A program made the position numbers and the translations under genes. 64,000 bases of DNA from Perkinsus marinus ATCC 50983 (taxonomy: Eukaryota; Perkinsozoa; Perkinsida; Perkinsidae). The stretch lies in the NCBI RefSeq assembly GCF_000006405.1, contig NW_003209437.1, positions 40,916 through 104,915 on the forward strand, read 5' to 3'. How positions within the stretch are numbered: position 1 is the stretch's first letter; each line of letters begins with the position of its first letter. The notes below the pieces were generated by a model. That model ran no database searches, was not told the origin of the DNA, and saw only the letters and a program-made list of their open reading frames with translations. Below are positions 58,982-64,000 of this stretch, one piece after another.

Positions 58982-61194
58982 ATGTCTGTCTCTTCCTCCT
59001 CAATAAACAAACACAGACGTACGCTGCGTCGTCGGTTGAGTCGCCGACATGAGAAGTATATCTTGCATCCTGTCACTCTGCCTGATGGCTCCATCAAGCT
59101 ATTGCCCCTCCCGTCAGACAATCATTTGCCTGCGTGCGATCCTCTGATAACTACATCCCATGATGACATCCACTACTACGCCTCTTCTGACGCCCAGATT
59201 CTCAGACAACGTACTTCCATTTCTGTTGATTGCTCGAATCTTACTTCACCGCACGAGCACCTGCGCAATACTCAAGCTCTGTGTCATCCTCTCGATCTTA
59301 CCGATCCTCTACCAGCTCCTCTCAAGCACGCCATTTCCTTTGTCTGCGCTAATCAACATCGCGTCCCACGTCTCCGCCGCTCTCAGTGCAAACAAATCCG
59401 CCGCCTTGCTCGTGCTCTCGAACCTACTCGCCAACTCTGGTTAGCCGAAATGCATCCACAAATCCTCGGTTTCTGTTCTCACTTACATCTTCCACTCATG
59501 GCCGTCCTGTTACGTCGTGCCAACTATTGTGACTCGTCACTCGCACTGGAGTTGGTCTATGGTTTGGCAGTCCATGGCAATTTCCACACCCCAGGTAACA
59601 TTTTCGCTGAGGGTGTCTCCCAGAAATGGACGTACACTGACCCCAACACTGTTTTACGTACGGACTCTCTCAAGGACGACCTAACATACCAACGTTTGCA
59701 ACGCGAGTCTCCGAGTACTGATGATGCCATTTTGTGGCAGGCGGCTATTGATGAGGTCGATAACCACACCATGGCTGGCCCCATCGACGGCGACAGTTAT
59801 GCGACTGGCTATTTGATTTCACGAAGATTTCCCGTACGCCAGGTCTCCAAAACGAGGCCATGTGACGATTATACTGCCTCGGGTCTGAACGACTGCCAAT
59901 ACTTCGATCGTCGTATGACTTTACCCACCATTGACTTGATTACACAGATGTACAACACTCTGTCTGATTCCTGGCCTGATGATCTTGATCTCCGCATATG
60001 GAGTGCTGATCACCAGAGTGCTTATCGACAAGTCGCGTCGTTTCCTCCACACACTTTCTCTACTCTTGTCGCTATTCGTAATCCGTCTACGGCCCATTTA
60101 TATTTGTTTAGACACTTCGCTCAGCCTTTGGAGCCAGATCGAGTGTCTGGAACTATCTACGAGTCTCACAAGCGTTGGTCTTCCTCTCCAGGGCATATTT
60201 TTCCACTATCGTCGTTAGCTATATCGATGATTTTTCTGGAGGCGAAGATGTAACGACTGTCGACTCTGCTTACTCTTCCTTCCTCTTTCTGAACTCTATT
60301 CTAGGCTGGAAAGTGAAAAATTCGAAATGTTCTTCACCTTCTCACGCCATGGTCCTTTTAGGCATAAAAATATCTGTCTACAAGCGAGCTGTTTCTCTTT
60401 CTATTCCGCGCGAAAAATTAGACCGTATTTGTGCTTCTCTTGTCACTATTCTCTCATCGGGAGTTCTACCTTTCGGTCAAGCCTTGAAGTTATGCGGTAA
60501 GTTAACTTTTGCTACTTCTACCTTTGCTTCCCGTGCTGGTAGACCCTTCATTCGGGTGCTTTACGATCATATCTATTTTGGACGTAAGTCTGGTTCGTCT
60601 TCCCTCAGTCACACTGCCATCGATTGTCTCCGATCATTACTTTTTCTTCTACGCAGCTTCTCTGATGGTCGATGCTTGACGTTATCCTCATTACATAGCC
60701 TTCCTTCGGCTATCATATACTCTGATGCTGATGGTGATTGCCGTCTTGGAGCATGTCTCATTCGCCCCCACTACAAACATGTCTATTTCTCAGAACCATT
60801 ACCTTTGTCTCTCTCGGCAATCTCTTGCTCTGATCCACCTAACATAGTCTTCCAAGAATGCTGTGCAGCCCTCTGTGCAATCTCGACATTCGGTCCCATG
60901 CTCCGTAATCATCGTGTAATGATCTTCATCGACGCTACATCTGTAGAACACATGATCTTGAAAGGTTCGTCCAAATCGCCTTCGCTCAATCGCCTGGTCC
61001 TTGCATTCTGGCTCTTAGCTGCAAAGTTCGGCATTTCGATGTGGATTGGTGGTGTACGAAGTCAATTCAACTTGGCCGATGCTCCTTCGCGTAGACTTTA
61101 TCACGACTTCCTTTCTTGGGATCGGTATAGGTTGGCAAGTCCGCATCCATCATTGCTACATTATGGAAATTGTCAGCATGCCCTCACGACGTGA
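58982..61194 (+). CDS. pol: reverse transcriptase-RNase H ORF with one frame break
   Basis: Starts MSVSSSSINKHRRTLRRRLS. RT motifs: LRIWSADHQSAYRQVASF (motif A region, catalytic Asp) in the first frame up to about 60120; then, in the -1 frame, SAFGARSSVWNYLRVSQAL (motif B region) and VVSYIDDF (motif C, YIDD). RNase H follows: AIIYSDADGDCRLGACL (Asp), FQECCAALCAI (Glu), VMIFIDATSVEHM (Asp) and the terminal NLADAPSRR typical of DIRS/Ngaro RNase H. The break lies close to CGCTCAGCCTTTGGAG near 60120, where sense passes from one frame to the next. It could be a one-base indel, an assembly error or frameshifting. The frame ends at 61194 and overlaps the recombinase ORF. Confidence 0.88.
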
Positions 61195-62488
61195 TGTTAC
61201 AATATTCATGACTCGTGTAAGTATGTTTCTTGCTTTGTGTTTTGCACTCACTCTTTGTTCCTTTGTCAGCAAAAATTCTTCATTTCTCTCAATGTCTGAC
61301 GAGATTCTTTTTCCAATGCATGTTGCTGCTGCGAGATTAAAGCTGCAACGACTGCGAAGTGCTCGATTACAGACTTCATACACATCCACATCGGTACCAC
61401 GCCGCATACTTGTAGATCCTTCCGCTATAATTGCGTCTACACGTCCTTATACTTTGAACAATAAGAGAATACACGATATTATTGCAGCCTTCCCTCCGAC
61501 TAAACAGCTATTGTTCCTTAAACACATGGGAGATCAGAACATCAACATTACCTCTCTCATCGAAAGAGCAGCTTTCGAACTACCTTTGCGCTCTGTTCTT
61601 CCATCTACGTTAGCAAGCTACAACGCCGGTCTACGTCACTACTTTGCATTTTGCCGTTTATGGTCCGAGTTGTCGGGTACCTCCTTCGAATTTTTACCTC
61701 CCTCAGCGTCGATGCTAATGCGTTGGCTTGCTACATTCAACAACGGCTTCACCGCGGCCAACTACCTGAGTCACATTAAGAAGTTCTGCATTATTCTGGA
61801 CTTGGACACCGCACCCTTTGATTCAGCTCGTATAAAAACTGCCATCTCCGGTCTTAAGAAGTCTACACATCGCCCTGAATCTTTGGCTATTCGTCGTCCT
61901 CTTTTGCTGAAAATTGTCGAATGGGCCAAGAATCGTAAACTATACTTGTTCGCGGCAGCCGCTGTTGCTGCCTATATCGGAATGTTCCGCGTTCGTGACG
62001 AACTTCTCACTCTTAGGTCTTCTGACGTACATTTCACATCCGACAATGCTGTCACCATTCATCTTCTCTCACGAAAAAATTCTCAGCGTGGTGCTCGAAT
62101 CCATCGATTTTGTACTTGTCAATCATCTCCACTTTTATGCTTACATGCAATTTTGTCGTCTCTTATACATCACTCGAGAACGTGTACTATATCTGTGCCT
62201 CTATTCGCCTCTCTTTCTTATTCTTCATTCAATGCGTACACTAAGCAAGCTCTGGCCGCTTTACATGTCCCTGAACACAGTCGCTATGCTTCTCATTGCT
62301 ATCGACGTGGTCATTGTAGGGATTTACTTGCTGCGGGAACCCCTGCAGCCACAATATTGCGGATGGGCGGCTGGCGTTCAAACGCTTTCAAAGCTTATCT
62401 CAGTATGCCCGAGGTGAATGCTATCGCTGTCGAAAAAGTCATAGACCATGCATTATCGGATGTATCTGCTAGCGAACATTACGCATGA
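61163..62488 (+). CDS. tyrosine recombinase of the YR retrotransposon
   Basis: 441 codons from the ATG at 61163, overlapping the pol frame by 32 bases. The N-terminal core-binding part (LPSTLASYNAGLRHYFAF, then LMRWLATFNNGFTAANYL) is followed by the catalytic domain. It carries the first Arg in FRVRDELLTLRSSDV, the Lys in LLSRKNSQRG, HxxR in SHCYRRGHCRDLL, Trp in GGWRSNAF and the nucleophile Tyr in FKAYL. All six expected catalytic positions (R-K-H-R-W-Y) are present and the frame is intact. It should integrate the circular cDNA by strand exchange, which explains the absence of an integrase and of target duplications. Confidence 0.93.
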   Translation: MEIVSMPSRRDVTIFMTRVSMFLALCFALTLCSFVSKNSSFLSMSDEILFPMHVAAARLKLQRLRSARLQTSYTSTSVPRRILVDPSAIIASTRPYTLNNKRIHDIIAAFPPTKQLLFLKHMGDQNINITSLIERAAFELPLRSVLPSTLASYNAGLRHYFAFCRLWSELSGTSFEFLPPSASMLMRWLATFNNGFTAANYLSHIKKFCIILDLDTAPFDSARIKTAISGLKKSTHRPESLAIRRPLLLKIVEWAKNRKLYLFAAAAVAAYIGMFRVRDELLTLRSSDVHFTSDNAVTIHLLSRKNSQRGARIHRFCTCQSSPLLCLHAILSSLIHHSRTCTISVPLFASLSYSSFNAYTKQALAALHVPEHSRYASHCYRRGHCRDLLAAGTPAATILRMGGWRSNAFKAYLSMPEVNAIAVEKVIDHALSDVSASEHYA

Positions 62489-62565
62489 CCTGAGCTCAAT
62501 CCATTATACACACAAAATGAATATGAGTTTTGAAGTTTTCACATTGGGATGGGGGTACAAGCAGT

Positions 62566-62683
62566 GGGATAGTTTCGAGTCAACATGGAGTTCAAAAACA
62601 TGTTCTGGCTTGACGCTGTGTTCTGCTGCTCCTTAATCCCATAGACTTCGGTAGTCACAGCAACGAGCCAGGCGAAACTTTTG
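62566..62683 (+). repeat. split direct repeat B1
   Basis: 118-119 bases from GGGATAGTTTCGAG to CTTTTGT, repeated at 62867-62985 with one substitution (GGAG versus GTAG). Confidence 0.95.
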
Positions 62684-62851
62684 TGGCTCATCAATGCACG
62701 TGATGTTAGGATGAGCGGAGCGAAGCCTAGCGGAGCGTAGCATTGATTGCATCAAAAGTTTGGCGATCGGCGGCGTTGCTCAGTATCGTGCTGACCTAAT
62801 CATCTAACCTTGTGGGTTGAGATGTTTCAAAATGGGTCAAAGTGGGTTCCC
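62684..62851 (+). repeat. split direct repeat A2
   Basis: 168 bases. Identical to A1 apart from three extra bases (CGTGCTGACC versus CGTGACC). It abuts B1 directly and is separated from B2 by a 15-base pyrimidine-rich spacer. Confidence 0.95.
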
Positions 62852-62866
62852 CTCCCACCCTCCCAG

Positions 62867-62985
62867 GGGATAGTTTCGAGTCAACATGTAGTTCAAAAAC
62901 ATGTTCTGGCTTGACGCTGTGTTCTGCTGCTCCTTAATCCCATAGACTTCGGTAGTCACAGCAACGAGCCAGGCGAAACTTTTGT
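62867..62985 (+). repeat. split direct repeat B2
   Basis: 119 bases, second copy of B1. It marks the 3' end of the element. Confidence 0.95.
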
Positions 62986-63309
62986 TAAGCTGTGCTCCTC
63001 GGAGTGTGACGTGGCATTGCCTCTAGGGATTAGTGATGCTCTGGATTAGTGCAGCTCCGTGAATTCACCGTGACCGTGAAGGTGAGCCCTGCTCATCGAT
63101 CGGTGACGCGTTGTGTGACTACAGCTGTAGTATGTCCTGATTTGTTCATCTGTGAAGTCGTCACTGTTGGTCACAGTAACGTGTCTACTCTCGACACAGC
63201 GCTGTGGAGATGACGTTGATGCAAAGATAGGTCTAGCTGAGGGCTGTGGAAGGATGTTAGTGGACTGGTCCTCGCGCAGTTAATTCTATAAGAAGTACTC
63301 CCTATTAGA
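62986..63309. other. 5' flank of the aldehyde dehydrogenase gene
   Basis: No gene. This should hold the promoter; the retrotransposon ends 324 bases upstream of the start codon. Confidence 0.5.
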
Positions 63310-64000
63310 ATGGCATTCGTAGCTGATCCCAAAATCGCCGAGAAGTGGCCCTACTACCTAGCTGGCGAGCCGGTCTACGCCAACACTGAGCTGGGTGTAA
63401 CTGACAAGTACACTGGTAACGTAGTGTGCCATGTCGCTGTCGCTCACGAGGCTGAGATCGACAAGGCTATTGAGAAGGCTCACTCTTCCGAGAAGAAGAT
63501 GGCCCAGATGCCTGCTTATCAGAGGAAGGCTGTCCTCATGCACTGCGTCGCCGAGTTCCGCAAGCGCTTTGATGAGCTCGCCTACTGCCTTTGCGTCGAA
63601 GCTGGCAAGCCTATTGTTGATGCCAGAGGAGAGGTATTGTTCGCCCTCTCGATTGCTTCATTTTAATGGGCCTCGTGTCACCAGGTAAATCGTCTCATTG
63701 ATACATTCGAGCTTGCCGCCGAGGAGTGCACTCGTGTGTATGGTGAATGGTCCACCATGGAGCTCTCAAGTCGCAACAAGGGTCTGCAGCAGATCTATAA
63801 GCGCGTCCCCAAGGGAACTGTCTCAATGATCGCGCCCTTCAATTTCCCTCTCAACCTTGCCGCTCATAAGATTGCCCCTGCTATCGCTGCGGGGTAGGTT
63901 GCTGCTCACACCAACTAAGGGATCTCCATCACTCCTCTTAGTTGCCCCTTCGTCTTGAAGCCTGCTAGTGCCACTCCTCTCGGTGCCCTCATCATCGGTG
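63310..64000 (+). CDS. NAD(P)-dependent aldehyde dehydrogenase, 5' part (cut by right edge)
   Basis: Exons 63310-63633, 63685-63893 and 63942 to the edge, in phase. The N-terminus MAFVADPKIAEKWPYYLAGE reads into YTGNVVCHVAVAHEAEIDKA and LCVEAGKPIVDARGE. After intron 1 come NRLIDTFELAAEECTRVYGE and the ALDH signature stretch VSMIAPFNFPLNLAAHKIAP, then after intron 2 CPFVLKPASATPLGALIIG. The PFNFPLNL..HK.APA...G..FVLKPA run is the coenzyme-binding core of the ALDH superfamily (the Asn and Lys that position NAD(P)). The catalytic Glu and Cys lie beyond the edge. The subfamily cannot be fixed; residues resemble the GAPN/succinate-semialdehyde branch. Both introns are about 50 nt. Confidence 0.95.

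Larger units (their letters stand above)
57518..62985 (+). mobile_element. Ngaro-like tyrosine-recombinase retrotransposon (DIRS superfamily), nearly intact
   Basis: 5.47 kb element with split direct repeats in the order A1 (57518-57682), ORFs, B1 (62566-62683), A2 (62684-62851), B2 (62867-62985). A1 and A2 are identical except for three extra bases in A2; B1 and B2 differ by one base. Between the repeats are a gag-like ORF, an RT-RNase H ORF and a tyrosine-recombinase ORF. This repeat architecture and gene order are those of Ngaro-type elements. PAT elements place the recombinase earlier, and DIRS1 has inverted terminal repeats. No methyltransferase domain of the DIRS type and no extra hydrolase ORF are seen. 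Near-identity of repeats implies a recent insertion. Such elements integrate as circles and leave no target-site duplication; none is evident here. Confidence 0.92.

Noticed and set aside
60090-60140. Canonical -1 ribosomal slippery heptamer at the RT frame break
   Set aside because: I found no X XXY YYZ heptamer in the proper frame; a plain indel is simpler.
57518-62985. Element classed as DIRS1-type or Crypton
   Set aside because: DIRS1 has inverted terminal repeats and usually a methyltransferase, and Cryptons lack RT. Here the repeats are split direct repeats and RT/RNase H is present.

Overview
This is eukaryotic nuclear DNA from a compact, intron-rich protist genome. The best guess is an alveolate of the Perkinsus type. 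The inference rests on calcium-dependent protein kinases (CDPKs, a family of alveolates and plants) with MGxxC N-termini, kinesin, RAP-domain and mitoribosomal genes, very short spliceosomal introns (mostly 43-80 nt, GT-AG with at least one GC-AG), and dense genes on both strands. No sequence comparison was run, so genus-level placement is tentative.

Layout. 1-8.5 kb: three minus-strand genes, namely a helical FASTK/RAP-type protein cut by the left edge, a kinesin-3-like motor with an FHA domain (a tRNA-Leu(CAA) sits inside one of its introns), and an SH3-domain protein. 8.7-17.2 kb: a repeat-rich, gene-poor stretch with a ~1.55 kb duplication (8706 and 13325), a retrotransposon integrase remnant, several perfect palindromes and a 100-N assembly gap. 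17.2-19.2 kb: a small unknown gene and a tetraspanin-like membrane protein (minus). 19.7-31.5 kb: two nine-exon CDPK paralogues in the same orientation, separated by two mitochondrial ribosomal protein genes (mL49 and a bL25-like protein), a Gln/Met/Pro-rich gene interrupted by a second 100-N gap, and two inverted copies of a dispersed repeat. 32.6-36.1 kb: a minimal MGMT-type alkyltransferase, a very small RAP-domain protein and an intronless LSM14/Scd6-type protein. 37-44 kb: a membrane-anchored coiled-coil gene, an unrecognised gene and a multi-exon XPG/Rad2 nuclease. 44-57.4 kb: small genes including a putative mitochondrial inner-membrane protein, coiled-coil proteins, a RIIa-domain protein, an OTU protease, a CCCH zinc-finger protein, an FCP1-like phosphatase and two unknown minus-strand genes. 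57.5-63.0 kb: a nearly intact tyrosine-recombinase retrotransposon with split direct repeats (A1-ORFs-B1-A2-B2, Ngaro-like). 63.3 kb to the end: the 5' part of an aldehyde dehydrogenase gene.

The protein-coding genes are mostly housekeeping (DNA repair: XPG, MGMT; RNA metabolism: LSM14, CCCH; mitochondrial translation and RNA: mL49, bL25m, RAP; calcium signalling: CDPKs; flagella or transport: kinesin-3, RIIa). There are no operons. Exon joins were derived by hand from reading frame plus GT-AG signals. Where all exon lengths sum to a clean frame (both CDPKs, mL49, MGMT, RAP, CCCH) I regard the model as firm; elsewhere exon edges are approximate.
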